Assembly: GCF_000735525.1 (NCBI RefSeq)
Contig: NZ_JMPR01000004.1
Span: 248,001-312,000, forward strand
Length of the DNA: 64,000 nucleotides
Reading direction: 5' to 3'
DNA from: Tatumella ptyseos ATCC 33301
GTDB lineage: Bacteria; Pseudomonadota; Gammaproteobacteria; Enterobacterales; Enterobacteriaceae
The position numbers were made by a program, and so were the translations under genes. The notes beneath the pieces are model-generated. The model was not told the DNA's origin. It searched no databases and saw only the letters and a program-made list of their open reading frames with translations. Every line of letters begins with the position of its first letter. The first letter of the stretch is position 1. Of the stretch, positions 21,447 through 29,160 are shown in pieces.

Positions 21447-21743
21447 GCAGGACAAAGCGAACTGGCACGGAGAACGAAACAGGTATCCGCTGCCGGTTCT
21501 TATTTCCGTCCTGAAACACTCTTACAGCCATCAGTTGCCGCGGGGATCCTGCCCCCGGAGACAGTAATCTTCTGATCTTCCGATGAATAATCCCTGACGG
21601 TCAGTCATGTCCTGTTGATCCCCCGCCAGTGAATCTCTTTGCCGTGGTCGCCAGCCCTTCCTCTGAAGAGCGGAAAAGACGTAAACACCGCAAAAAAAAG
21701 ATGAACAACATAAATAACCAGGGGTACAGAGTTAAATAGCGAT
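21447..21743. other. degS-argR intergenic region lacking mdh
   Basis: In E. coli mdh (malate dehydrogenase, 312 residues) lies here on the minus strand. Only about 300 bases remain before the argR control region. No open frame and no convincing MDH remnant is visible; a short GGGS-containing translation on the minus strand is too weak to count. There is no trace of an insertion sequence. Confidence 0.55.
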
Positions 21744-21772
21744 TTGGACTATTCTGGATTCTTTGATAAAAT
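21744..21772 (+). promoter_or_regulatory. Sigma-70 promoter upstream of argR
   Basis: TTGGAC and TAAAAT are separated by exactly 17 bases. Transcription would start near 21779, upstream of the ARG boxes. This may be a constitutive argR promoter, or one left over from the lost neighbour. Confidence 0.55.
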
Positions 21773-21812
21773 CCGCGCCCTGCTCACACCAGGGCTGGAT
21801 AACAGGTTACGC

Positions 21813-21850
21813 ATTGCATAAAAATTCATCAGCATGCATAATAATGTAAC
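21813..21850 (+). promoter_or_regulatory. Tandem ARG boxes (ArgR operator) overlapping the argR promoter
   Basis: Two 18-base imperfect palindromes fit the ARG-box pattern (TGAATnnnnATTCA): ATTGCATAAAAATTCATC at 21813-21830, and a second at 21833-21850 with core TGCATAATAATG. They are separated by two bases, the spacing described for the argR autoregulatory operator, against three at other arg genes. A promoter-like pair (TTGCAT, CATAAT, 16-base spacer) lies inside the boxes, so ArgR binding would block it. Confidence 0.75.
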
Positions 21851-21889
21851 CCTTTTACGGATTTCCACTCATATAAAAAATGGTAGCCT

Positions 21890-22360
21890 ATGCGAATCGC
21901 TTCTAAACAGGAAGATTTAATCAGGGCATTCAAGGCCCTGCTGAAAGAAGAAAAGTTTAGTTCACAGGGCGAGATTGTTACTGCGCTTCAGGACGAAGGC
22001 TTTAATAATATTAACCAGTCTAAAGTGTCGCGGATGCTGACCAAGTTTGGAGCCGTTCGTACCCGTAATGCGAAAATGGAGATGGTGTACTGCCTGCCTG
22101 CCGAACTCGGGGTACCCACCACGACCAGCCCGTTAAAGAACCTGGTTCTGGATATCGATTTCAATGATGCACTGGTCGTCATTCATACCAGTCCCGGTGC
22201 TGCACAGTTGATAGCGCGGTTGCTGGATTCATTAGGTAAAGCCGAAGGGATCCTGGGTACCATCGCGGGTGATGACACTATCTTCATTACTCCGTCCCGG
22301 GGGTTCACCGTGAAGAAACTCTATGATGCTATCCTGACATTATTCGAGCAGGAACTTTAA
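21890..22360 (+). CDS. argR: Arginine repressor ArgR
   Basis: The product has 156 residues, the E. coli length. It is a hexameric repressor of arginine biosynthesis that uses L-arginine as corepressor and also serves in plasmid dimer resolution. The N-terminal winged helix contains [38 protein letters not shown]-type residues (Ser and Arg recognition contacts conserved). The C-terminal arginine-binding trimerisation domain contains [15 protein letters not shown] and [10 protein letters not shown]. It is autoregulated through the operator directly upstream. Confidence 0.98.
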   Translation: MRIASKQEDLIRAFKALLKEEKFSSQGEIVTALQDEGFNNINQSKVSRMLTKFGAVRTRNAKMEMVYCLPAELGVPTTTSPLKNLVLDIDFNDALVVIHTSPGAAQLIARLLDSLGKAEGILGTIAGDDTIFITPSRGFTVKKLYDAILTLFEQEL

Positions 22361-22403
22361 TACAGCACACCACTTCCCTGCCGCCACTGTCATAGCGGCA
22401 GGG

Positions 22404-22451
22404 GCATTCCCGCATTCCCGCATTCCCGCATTCCCGCATTCCCGCATTCCC
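22404..22451 (+). repeat. Octanucleotide tandem repeat, six copies of GCATTCCC
   Basis: Six perfect, uninterrupted copies of the eight-base unit GCATTCCC span 48 bases, starting 43 bases after the argR stop codon. Such perfect short repeats usually vary in copy number by slipped-strand mispairing. It lies outside recognised genes, so any effect would be on transcription or mRNA 3' ends. Confidence 0.95.
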
Positions 22452-22683
22452 GCAGCATAAAACATCACAATAATGAAACAAAAATGAAGGAGCAGAGGAA
22501 ATAGCACAAAATGACAAATCGTTGCATCCTGTTGTTTGTAGTGACAAAAAAAAGTCAAAGGTTAAATAATATTCATCTGTTAGTTGAATTTGTTATAAAA
22601 AATATCAAGTAAACGGTTACATTCAACCAAAGTATTATTAGCAATGTATTAATTTCCCAGGTTACCAGTACTATAATGCTTTC

Positions 22684-22699
22684 CGTGATCAACATCACA
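22684..22699 (+). promoter_or_regulatory. CRP-like site before yhcN
   Basis: CGTGATCAACATCACA matches the CRP consensus TGTGA-N6-TCACA at nine of ten fixed positions. It lies seven bases after a perfect TATAAT (22672-22677), which would place it at or just after the transcription start. If real it would repress rather than activate, unless another promoter is used. Confidence 0.45.
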
Positions 22700-22732
22700 A
22701 AAAATTGAAAATTATTAACTGAGGAATCAATC

Positions 22733-22996
22733 GTGAGTATAAAAGCCGGACTGGCTATGATGGGTGTATTAACTGTTCTTTCATTTACCGCATCTGCTGC
22801 ACAATCAATTAATAGCGAGCAGGCACAAGGTATGCACTCCATCGGGGTTATCACCGTCAGTGGCATTAATTCGGCACCGTCAGATATTAATCAACAATTA
22901 AATAGCAAAGCTGATGCAATGGGTGCCCGTGCGTATGAAATTACCGAAAACTATATGAATGGTAATTATCACGCGACTGCAGTAGTTTTTAAATAA
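22733..22996 (+). CDS. YhcN-type DUF1471 (YdgH/BhsA/McbA-like) periplasmic protein
   Basis: The product has 87 residues and begins with GTG at 22733, preceded by GAGG. A signal peptide of about 22 residues (ending SASA) leads to one small DUF1471 domain (GVITVSGINSAPSDINQQLN, KADAMGARAYEIT, YHATAVVFK). Members of this family are secreted stress-response proteins linked to biofilm and to peroxide, acid or metal stress. Position between argR and aaeB equals that of E. coli yhcN, and the sequence is most like YhcN. The exact biochemical role is unknown. Confidence 0.88.
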   Translation: MSIKAGLAMMGVLTVLSFTASAAQSINSEQAQGMHSIGVITVSGINSAPSDINQQLNSKADAMGARAYEITENYMNGNYHATAVVFK

Positions 22997-23070
22997 CACA
23001 GTAACTTTCCATGTAAGGCAATGACTGCAAAATACTCTTTCCTGATAACAGGATAATTACGACGAAAAAA

Positions 23071-23117
23071 AATAAGGCTAATCGCTGCGGTAACGTTAGT
23101 TCTCCGTCAGCCTTATT
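23071..23117. repeat. Inverted repeat downstream of yhcN
   Basis: AATAAGGCT at 23071-23079 and AGCCTTATT at 23109-23117 are exact inverse complements around a 29-base loop. No T run follows. It may mark the 3' end of the yhcN transcript. Confidence 0.5.
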
Positions 23118-23229
23118 AAGGTGACAGTCTGCAGACTGTTATACCGGTTCCGGACCATAAGATAAGAATAATATTATAACGACCGGGCCTTCCCGGAAAG
23201 AAGTTCTATCCCCTGAAAAATGTCATTTC

Positions 23230-23253
23230 AGCCCCCTTTCGGGGGCTTTTTTT
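23230..23253 (+). terminator. Rho-independent terminator between yhcN and aaeB
   Basis: The stem AGCCCCC / GGGGGCT with loop TTTC is followed by seven T on the plus strand. It ends plus-strand transcripts about 230 bases beyond yhcN, facing the aaeB 3' end. Confidence 0.9.
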
Positions 23254-23317
23254 ATTTGTCCTAATCGTCAGTCGTCAAACCTCTTCCGGATGTATGACAT
23301 GACGTAGCCTTCTTTAA

Positions 23318-25288
23318 TTACAGGTTAATCAATGTGTTTCGGTAGCGTATCAGGATGTCCTCCAGACGGTGCACCGGCTCGATCACAGAAACCGGCACCG
23401 AGTGCTCATGAAGCTTCTGCTGGTAAATTTCCAGTTCCTGTAATAGCTGATTGTAATAATGGCTCCGCTTCTCATCATTATGTGATGAAATAACTCTGTC
23501 TCCGGTATGTCGCAATCTGCGATGGAATTCAGATAACTCAGCCGCAGGCGGGATATTTGCCTTTCGCAAACGTTGATGGCTAATAATCAGCGTTAATGCC
23601 AGACGATATTTATTAATATCATCCGGGAAAAGGTTAAGCAGCAGGAATAACTGCTGATAGAGTGCCGGCAGATGATTTTCCCGGCGCCTTTCAGGATCCG
23701 TCGTCAATGCCGATACCGCAGCATAAATAAAGCGATTAAGAATTTTTCTTCCGGTACGGGCTTTAGATTTATCCCGGATAAGTAAAATCACCATCATCGC
23801 CAGGAAACAGCCAATAACCTGCCCCAGTGCACTATCAAGGAAAGTATTAATACCGAAATCCATCGGATTACTCAAAACCAGAATATTTAGCGTACCGACA
23901 AATGCACCAAGAGTACCCAACTGCCGACGCTGAATAAAAATACCGGCAACAAAAGCCATACTGCCCATGATAAGACAGAGCAGAAAAATGCTTTGTTGTG
24001 TCCCTGGTAGCAGGAACATGTAATACAGTGCTCCGAGCGGAACGGCCACTGACATACCGTACAGAAAATCTTTTGCCAGCATCAGTGGATTGGGCAATCG
24101 CATGGCTAATGCGGTCACAACCGCCAGCATCACCATACAGGCACTGCCGGCATTCCAGCCGGAATAGAGCCAGAAAAGTGACCCCAGTGCAGTAGCAACA
24201 AAGGTACGGATCCCGTTTATCATCGCCGGATGCGTCTCGGCAGAACGCACATGCACAACAATTTCACGTTGCAGGATAGCTTCTTCAATATGGCTGATCC
24301 TGGCATTCGTTTTCAGCCCTTTCAGTAACACCAGATATTCACTGGCGGCACCTATCCATGTGCTGATCGTTTCCGGCACCTGGCGGTTCCCCGTTAATGT
24401 CACCAGACGCCGTAACGCTTTCAACTGCTGATACAGTTCAGAAAAGTTACTGACATCACGGTTGATCACCTCATAAAATTCAGAAGGGATATACTCTTGC
24501 CGGGTGGTGCTGATTAGAAAGGTTTCTGCAGCCTGGGTTATCATGGTCAAAGAAAGTGTATTGAGCATCTTCATCCGGCGACCGGAACGATGCCAGTGAG
24601 TCGATTCCATTCTTAGTTGCTGACGCATTCCCCCCAGCGCAGTGGTACGACGGACTAATGCGCCCCAGGCTTTATCCAGTTCTTCTTTATCCGCCTGCCT
24701 GACACAAATCTGCAGCAGCTGGTACTGAGCTATCAGTAACGATTCGGTTTCATGGTCGATCACTTTCTTAATCGAACGGGGAGAAAAGATTATATCGGCC
24801 AGGATCACACAAAAAATCCCGATGCTGATTTCACTGCAACGCTCAACCGCAAAACGAGGAACCAGTGCCAGTGAACCATTGGCCGCGACCGTCACCATGA
24901 TAATTAAGGCGGTGTAACCGGCCAGCCCTAATGCATAGGCATTCTCAGCACGCATCAGCGAAGAGAGCCAGACACAAATTCCGGCCCACAGACAACACAA
25001 CATCAACATAACGACGGGCGCGCGGGCAGTGAAGATCATGATAGTCAGCGCTGCAATGCACCCAAGGAAGGTACCGATGACCCTTAATATTCCCCGATGC
25101 CGCAGAGCCCCGGAGTAAGGGTCTCCGCCGGTAGCAAACGCTTGTCCGCCTGCTACAATCGCTGCCGTCATTACCGCCCAACGCGGAGTTTCTAAATTAC
25201 AGAAGAACCCCAGCATCAGTGCCAGTAAGACGGCAAATGTCAGCTTAACCGGGAAACGTAAAAACTGAATCACCGCCCCCACAATCAA
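23318..25288 (-). CDS. aaeB: p-Hydroxybenzoic acid efflux pump subunit AaeB
   Basis: The product has 656 residues (E. coli 655), an inner-membrane FUSC-family efflux protein. Two blocks of membrane segments (about residues 12-165 and 370-505) are separated and followed by cytoplasmic regions, as in the family. With the membrane-fusion protein AaeA it exports aromatic carboxylic acids, acting as a relief valve. Its start ATG overlaps the aaeA stop in an ATGA, so translation is coupled. If aaeA is damaged (see that entry), export function may be affected although aaeB is intact. Confidence 0.95.
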   Translation of the reverse strand: MIVGAVIQFLRFPVKLTFAVLLALMLGFFCNLETPRWAVMTAAIVAGGQAFATGGDPYSGALRHRGILRVIGTFLGCIAALTIMIFTARAPVVMLMLCCLWAGICVWLSSLMRAENAYALGLAGYTALIIMVTVAANGSLALVPRFAVERCSEISIGIFCVILADIIFSPRSIKKVIDHETESLLIAQYQLLQICVRQADKEELDKAWGALVRRTTALGGMRQQLRMESTHWHRSGRRMKMLNTLSLTMITQAAETFLISTTRQEYIPSEFYEVINRDVSNFSELYQQLKALRRLVTLTGNRQVPETISTWIGAASEYLVLLKGLKTNARISHIEEAILQREIVVHVRSAETHPAMINGIRTFVATALGSLFWLYSGWNAGSACMVMLAVVTALAMRLPNPLMLAKDFLYGMSVAVPLGALYYMFLLPGTQQSIFLLCLIMGSMAFVAGIFIQRRQLGTLGAFVGTLNILVLSNPMDFGINTFLDSALGQVIGCFLAMMVILLIRDKSKARTGRKILNRFIYAAVSALTTDPERRRENHLPALYQQLFLLLNLFPDDINKYRLALTLIISHQRLRKANIPPAAELSEFHRRLRHTGDRVISSHNDEKRSHYYNQLLQELEIYQQKLHEHSVPVSVIEPVHRLEDILIRYRNTLINL

Positions 25289-26166
25289 CCAAACTCACGT
25301 AGTCGGTTCAGTAAATCTGTCGCCGGAGAGGGTTTTTCATCAGGCCGGTCTTTATCTCCGGTAACCACAACCGTCGCCGTCGTCCCTGCCGGGAAACGAT
25401 TGCCAGGTTGCACATCCAGATGAATACGCACCGGAACACGCTGTGCCAGACGGACCCACTCCAGGTTAGAATCGACCGTCGCCATGCCCTTGGAGTCAAC
25501 ACTGCTGCTACTGTTCGTCACCCCGGCGGCAATACTGTCGACGGATCCTCGCAGGACGGTATTGCTACCCAGCGGAGTAATTTCTGCCCGGTAACCCGGT
25601 TTAACACCACTGAGTTTGGTTTCTTCCATATAGGCAATGACATAGAATGTGCGAGCCTTCACCAACGCCACAGCCACAGAGCCACGGCTGATAAATTCTC
25701 CGCCATACACCGTCAGGTTAGTCACCCAGCCATCTGCCGGCGCCCTGACATCCGTACGGGTTAAATCAATCTGCGCTAAATCACGGGCAGCTTTCGCCTG
25801 AGCCAGTTGCTGCTCGCTGGTTTGCAGAGTGTTATTTGCCTGTTCTACCGCTTCTTTCGACAACGCAACGGCACCCAACTGGTTACGACGTGCGGCTTCG
25901 CGGCGCTTCTCGTCCACGACCGACTGGTAATAGTCAACATTCGCCTGCGCTTCATCCAGCGCTTCCTGGAAGCGTGGACGGTCAATTTCAAACAACGTGT
26001 CGCCTTTTTTCACGAACTGGTTATCATGCACTTTGACATCAGTGATGAGCCCGGTGACGTCAGGAGAAATCGCCACGACATCGGCGGCAAATTTAGCGTC
26101 CCTTGTCCACGGCGATTCGGTGTAGTAGACCCAGGCGCGAAAAACAATCACGATGGCAACGGCCAC
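25285..26166 (-). CDS. aaeA: p-Hydroxybenzoic acid efflux subunit AaeA, apparently frameshifted at its 5' end
   Basis: The open frame gives 293 residues of a membrane-fusion (HlyD-type) protein. [15 protein letters not shown], an LVKKGDTLF-like lipoyl segment, a coiled coil and the [11 protein letters not shown] beta-barrel motif are all present. E. coli AaeA has 310 residues. The expected start, GTG at 26216 with TGAGGT just before it and eight bases after aaeX, reads V-K-T-L and then hits TAA. A one-base shift at the following seven-A run would join it to the body ([13 protein letters not shown]), matching the E. coli N-terminus. As the sequence stands, the only in-frame start is GTG 26166, which has no ribosome site and removes part of the membrane anchor. 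So the gene is frameshifted, rescued by slippage on A7, or affected by a base-call error. Confidence 0.8.
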   Translation of the reverse strand: MAVAIVIVFRAWVYYTESPWTRDAKFAADVVAISPDVTGLITDVKVHDNQFVKKGDTLFEIDRPRFQEALDEAQANVDYYQSVVDEKRREAARRNQLGAVALSKEAVEQANNTLQTSEQQLAQAKAARDLAQIDLTRTDVRAPADGWVTNLTVYGGEFISRGSVAVALVKARTFYVIAYMEETKLSGVKPGYRAEITPLGSNTVLRGSVDSIAAGVTNSSSSVDSKGMATVDSNLEWVRLAQRVPVRIHLDVQPGNRFPAGTTATVVVTGDKDRPDEKPSPATDLLNRLREFG

Positions 26167-26223
26167 CAGGATCAGGGTTATCGCATAACGTGCGACTTTT
26201 TTTAAAGCGTTTTCACTGAAACC

Positions 26224-26427
26224 TCAGACCATTAAACTGGAAACAAGATAAAAGACACAGCAATAAAGAGCCGTATTAAAAAGTGAAGGATGCCAGACCA
26301 GGTCATAAATACCGGTGGGCGTCAGAATTCTTTTCACCACCCAGAACAACAGCAGTGACAGAATGAGTTCAACGAAAACGGGCGGAAACGATAGCCCGAA
26401 AACGACTAGTACCGGGTGAACACTCAT
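26224..26427 (-). CDS. aaeX: Small membrane protein AaeX
   Basis: The product has 67 residues, identical in length to E. coli AaeX (DUF1656), with two membrane segments and the motifs [15 protein letters not shown] and [20 protein letters not shown] start it at ATG 26427, where AAGGA lies upstream; longer in-frame extension upstream is not conserved. It is the first gene of aaeXAB and its function is unknown, although it always accompanies the efflux pump. Confidence 0.94.
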   Translation of the reverse strand: MSVHPVLVVFGLSFPPVFVELILSLLLFWVVKRILTPTGIYDLVWHPSLFNTALYCCVFYLVSSLMV

Positions 26428-26678
26428 TAAAAATCCTTTAGAATCAAGACCATAAATCAAAAGGCACTCGGATACCTGATGATCACGGCCATCAACATCA
26501 GGATGAACTCGACCTGATGGCGGGTGAACCACAAGCATATGTCAACAAAAGCGATTTTGTATAATTTTCAGACGTTACTGCAGCACAAAATTATCGATGC
26601 GATCAGACTATAGTAACGTGTCTGATAGTTAGTTTTCTACAAAATGTGACGCAAATCACTTTTAAGCCAGAGTTAATA
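26428..26678. promoter_or_regulatory. Divergent aaeXAB/aaeR control region
   Basis: The 250 bases between the divergent genes should contain both promoters and the AaeR operator. Two related inverted elements, CAGACGTTAC near 26570 and GTAACGTGTCTG near 26622, form an imperfect dyad spaced by about 40 bases and are the best operator candidate. I could not assign the promoters firmly. Confidence 0.4.
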
Positions 26679-27599
26679 ATGGAAAGATTGAAAGGAATGT
26701 CTGTTTTTGTGAAAGTTGTCGATCTCGGTTCTTTCACTGCAGCAGCACGGCAATTACACCTTAGCGTATCTTCTGTGAGCCAGACAATCGCAAAGCTGGA
26801 GGATGAGCTTCAGGTTAAACTTCTTAACCGAAGTACACGGAGTATCGGCCTGACCGAAGCCGGCAGGATCTATTATCAGGGCTGCCGACGCATGCTGCAT
26901 GAAGCTAATCAGGTCCATGAGCAGCTCTACGCCTTTAATAATACCCCTATCGGTATGCTGCGCATCGGCAGTACCACAACCATGGCGCAGAATGTCCTTT
27001 CGCCGATGACCGCTCAGCTGCTGCATGATTACCCCGGTCTGAGCGTCAATCTTATTACCGGTAACCCTGCGCCTGATTTGATAGCTCATGGACTGGACCT
27101 GGTGATCCGCTCCGGTACTCTGGAAAATTCCGCACTCTTTTCCCGGCGCCTGGGAAGTATGCCAATGGTGCTGTGTGCCTCAAGGCATTTTCCGGGACTG
27201 CATGAGTTACCCGGCCGTCCGGAGGAGTTAGAAAGTTTTGCGTGGCTGGAATATAGTGTGTATCCCTACAATGAATTTGAGCTGGTTTCACCGGACGGGC
27301 AGACGCTGACACTGACACCGAAGGGGCGTTTTGCCACAAATGATCCACTGACACTGATTGGCTGGCTGAAAGCGGGCTCAGGCATCGCTTATGTGCCGTT
27401 AATGTGGATACTGGATGAGATTAACCGCGGTGAAATTGAGATCCTTTACCCGCAGTATCATGCGAAACCACGCCCGGTGTACGCACTCTATACGGAAAGG
27501 AATAAGCTACCGCTCAAGGTTCAGGTCTGTATTGATTATCTGACCGAATATTTCAGTGAAATGGCAAAAAAATATCAGGAAAACCGGGCAAGAAATTAG
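26679..27599 (+). CDS. aaeR: LysR-family regulator of aromatic acid efflux, AaeR
   Basis: The product has 306 residues. An N-terminal winged helix-turn-helix (FTAAARQLHLSVSSVSQTIAKLEDEL, LLNRSTRSIGLTEAG) is followed by a periplasmic-binding-like effector domain. The sequence is close to E. coli AaeR throughout, including the FSRRLG and AGSGIAYVPLMW regions. In E. coli it activates aaeXAB in response to aromatic carboxylic acids. I use ATG 26679 because MERLKGMSVF equals the E. coli start; an in-frame GTG 33 bases upstream is possible but not conserved. Confidence 0.94.
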   Translation: MERLKGMSVFVKVVDLGSFTAAARQLHLSVSSVSQTIAKLEDELQVKLLNRSTRSIGLTEAGRIYYQGCRRMLHEANQVHEQLYAFNNTPIGMLRIGSTTTMAQNVLSPMTAQLLHDYPGLSVNLITGNPAPDLIAHGLDLVIRSGTLENSALFSRRLGSMPMVLCASRHFPGLHELPGRPEELESFAWLEYSVYPYNEFELVSPDGQTLTLTPKGRFATNDPLTLIGWLKAGSGIAYVPLMWILDEINRGEIEILYPQYHAKPRPVYALYTERNKLPLKVQVCIDYLTEYFSEMAKKYQENRARN

Positions 27600-27629
27600 T
27601 ACGCACCCCCGTGACTGACGGTGCGTACT
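27598..27629. terminator. Perfect stem-loop between convergent aaeR and tldD
   Basis: AGTACGCACC at 27598-27607, overlapping the aaeR stop codon, pairs exactly with GGTGCGTACT at 27620-27629. No clear T run follows on either strand. It probably acts as a two-way transcript end for the convergent genes. Confidence 0.5.
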
Positions 27630-27645
27630 CAGATACTGCAGAAGA

Positions 27646-29091
27646 TCAGGCGGTACCACCGACCGTGAGTTTATCCAGCTTCAATGTCGGCTGACCGACA
27701 CCGACAGGGACACTCTGTCCGTCTTTACCACACACACCCACACCTTTATCCAGCGCAAGATCATTACCGACCATAGAAATCTGCTGCATTGCTTCAATAC
27801 CTGAACCTATCAGCGTCGCCCCTTTCACCGGCGAAGTAATTTTCCCTTTTTCGATCAGATAAGCTTCAGAAGTTGAGAAAACAAATTTACCGGAGGTAAT
27901 ATCGACCTGGCCTCCACCGAAATTCGGTGCATATAAGCCATATTCAACACTTTCGATAATCTCCTGTGGCGTTGACTGGCCGCCCAGCATGTAAGTGTTG
28001 GTCATCCGGGGCATTGGCAGATGTGCATAAGATTCACGACGACCATTTCCGGTCGGCGGAACCCCCATCAGACGGGCGTTCAGCTTATCCTGCATATAAC
28101 CTTTCAGCACGCCGTTTTCGATCAAGACATTGTACTGACCCGGTACACCTTCATCATCGATTGCCAGAGAGCCGCGCAGTCCGGACAGCGTACCATCATC
28201 CACGACCGTACACAGATCAGACGCCACTTTTTGCCCCATCTGTCCACTGAAGACCGAGGTCCCGCGGCGGTTAAAATCCCCTTCCAGCCCATGACCTACA
28301 GCTTCATGCAGAAGAACTCCCGGCCAGCCCGCACCCAGTACTACCGGCAAAGTTCCTGCCGGAGCCGCAACCGCAGACAAATTGACCAGAGCCATGCGCA
28401 CAGCTTCTTTCGCCCAGGCATCAGCCCGGACTTCACCCTCTTCATCGGCCAGGAAGAACTCATACCCGGTACGCGCGCCCCCGCCGCTGGCACCCCGTTC
28501 ACGTTTACCGTGATCCTCCACCAGCACACTGACAGATAAGCGGACCAGAGGGCGAATATCTGCCGCGAACGTTCCGTCGGTTGCTGCGACCAGTACCTGC
28601 TCATAGATACCTGTCAGACTGACACTGACTTCCTGTACACGAGAGTCCTGTGCACGTGCAACTTTATCAACACGGTGCAGAAGGGTGATTTTATCCTCAC
28701 GGCTCAGGCTATCCAGCGGGTTAACTGCCGCATACAACGGCTTATGGTTCACCGCGGCCAGCGTTTTCACTTGTCCGTTACCGGATTCACGCACAATGCT
28801 GCGGGCAGCTTCAGCACTTTGCTGAAGGGCATTCAGCGTTAGCTGGTCAGCATACGCGAATCCTGTTTTCTCGCCGCTGATAGCCCTGATACCCACACCC
28901 TGGTCAATATTCCATGAGCCTTCTTTAATAATGCTGTCTTCCAGACCCCATGATTCATGGTAGCTCGACTGGAAATAGAGATCGGCATAATCCAGACGGC
29001 GTTCTGAAAGCTGGCCTAACAGGGAAGAAATATCCTGCTGTGTAATATTATTGGCAGTCAGTAACTGCTCACTTACCAGATTCAGTGTCAT
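27646..29091 (-). CDS. tldD: Metalloprotease TldD
   Basis: The product has 481 residues (E. coli 481). TldD with PmbA/TldE forms a heterodimeric zinc protease that degrades unfolded peptides, matures microcin B17 and affects the CcdA antitoxin. The zinc motif HEAVGH lies at residues 262-267 and a third ligand is expected in the C-terminal half. The GSGIEAM and [21 protein letters not shown] segments near the end are typical. It lies just downstream of yhdP in the same direction. The partner pmbA is not in this window. Confidence 0.97.
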   Translation of the reverse strand: MTLNLVSEQLLTANNITQQDISSLLGQLSERRLDYADLYFQSSYHESWGLEDSIIKEGSWNIDQGVGIRAISGEKTGFAYADQLTLNALQQSAEAARSIVRESGNGQVKTLAAVNHKPLYAAVNPLDSLSREDKITLLHRVDKVARAQDSRVQEVSVSLTGIYEQVLVAATDGTFAADIRPLVRLSVSVLVEDHGKRERGASGGGARTGYEFFLADEEGEVRADAWAKEAVRMALVNLSAVAAPAGTLPVVLGAGWPGVLLHEAVGHGLEGDFNRRGTSVFSGQMGQKVASDLCTVVDDGTLSGLRGSLAIDDEGVPGQYNVLIENGVLKGYMQDKLNARLMGVPPTGNGRRESYAHLPMPRMTNTYMLGGQSTPQEIIESVEYGLYAPNFGGGQVDITSGKFVFSTSEAYLIEKGKITSPVKGATLIGSGIEAMQQISMVGNDLALDKGVGVCGKDGQSVPVGVGQPTLKLDKLTVGGTA

Positions 29092-29160
29092 CGTTTCTCA
29101 CTCGTATTATCGCGTTTAGCTATAGCCTGCTGTAATTCCGTGATGCCGTCAATTCAGACA

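Larger units (their letters stand above)
22361..22732. other. argR-yhcN intergenic region
   Basis: This 370-base region contains the octanucleotide repeat near argR, an AT-rich stretch, a TATAAT at 22672-22677 and a CRP-like palindrome before yhcN. Short minus-strand frames cross the repeat but show no family similarity. Confidence 0.5.

Noticed and set aside
21447-21740. A weak minus-strand translation (…TGGGSTGHD…) that recalls the GGGSATLSMG part of malate dehydrogenase.
   Set aside because: Only a few residues agree, no flanking MDH motif (such as the N-terminal GAAGGIG) is present and the frame is not sustained. It is not enough to call an mdh remnant.
22404-22451. The octamer array as a possible CRISPR array or origin iterons.
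   Set aside because: The units are only eight bases and directly adjoining, with no spacers, no cas genes and no replication initiator gene nearby.
22329-22558. Minus-strand frames crossing the octamer repeat, with a repeating eight-residue pattern.
   Set aside because: The periodic protein is a direct result of the DNA repeat; there is no ribosome site or family similarity, and the frame overlaps the argR 3' end.
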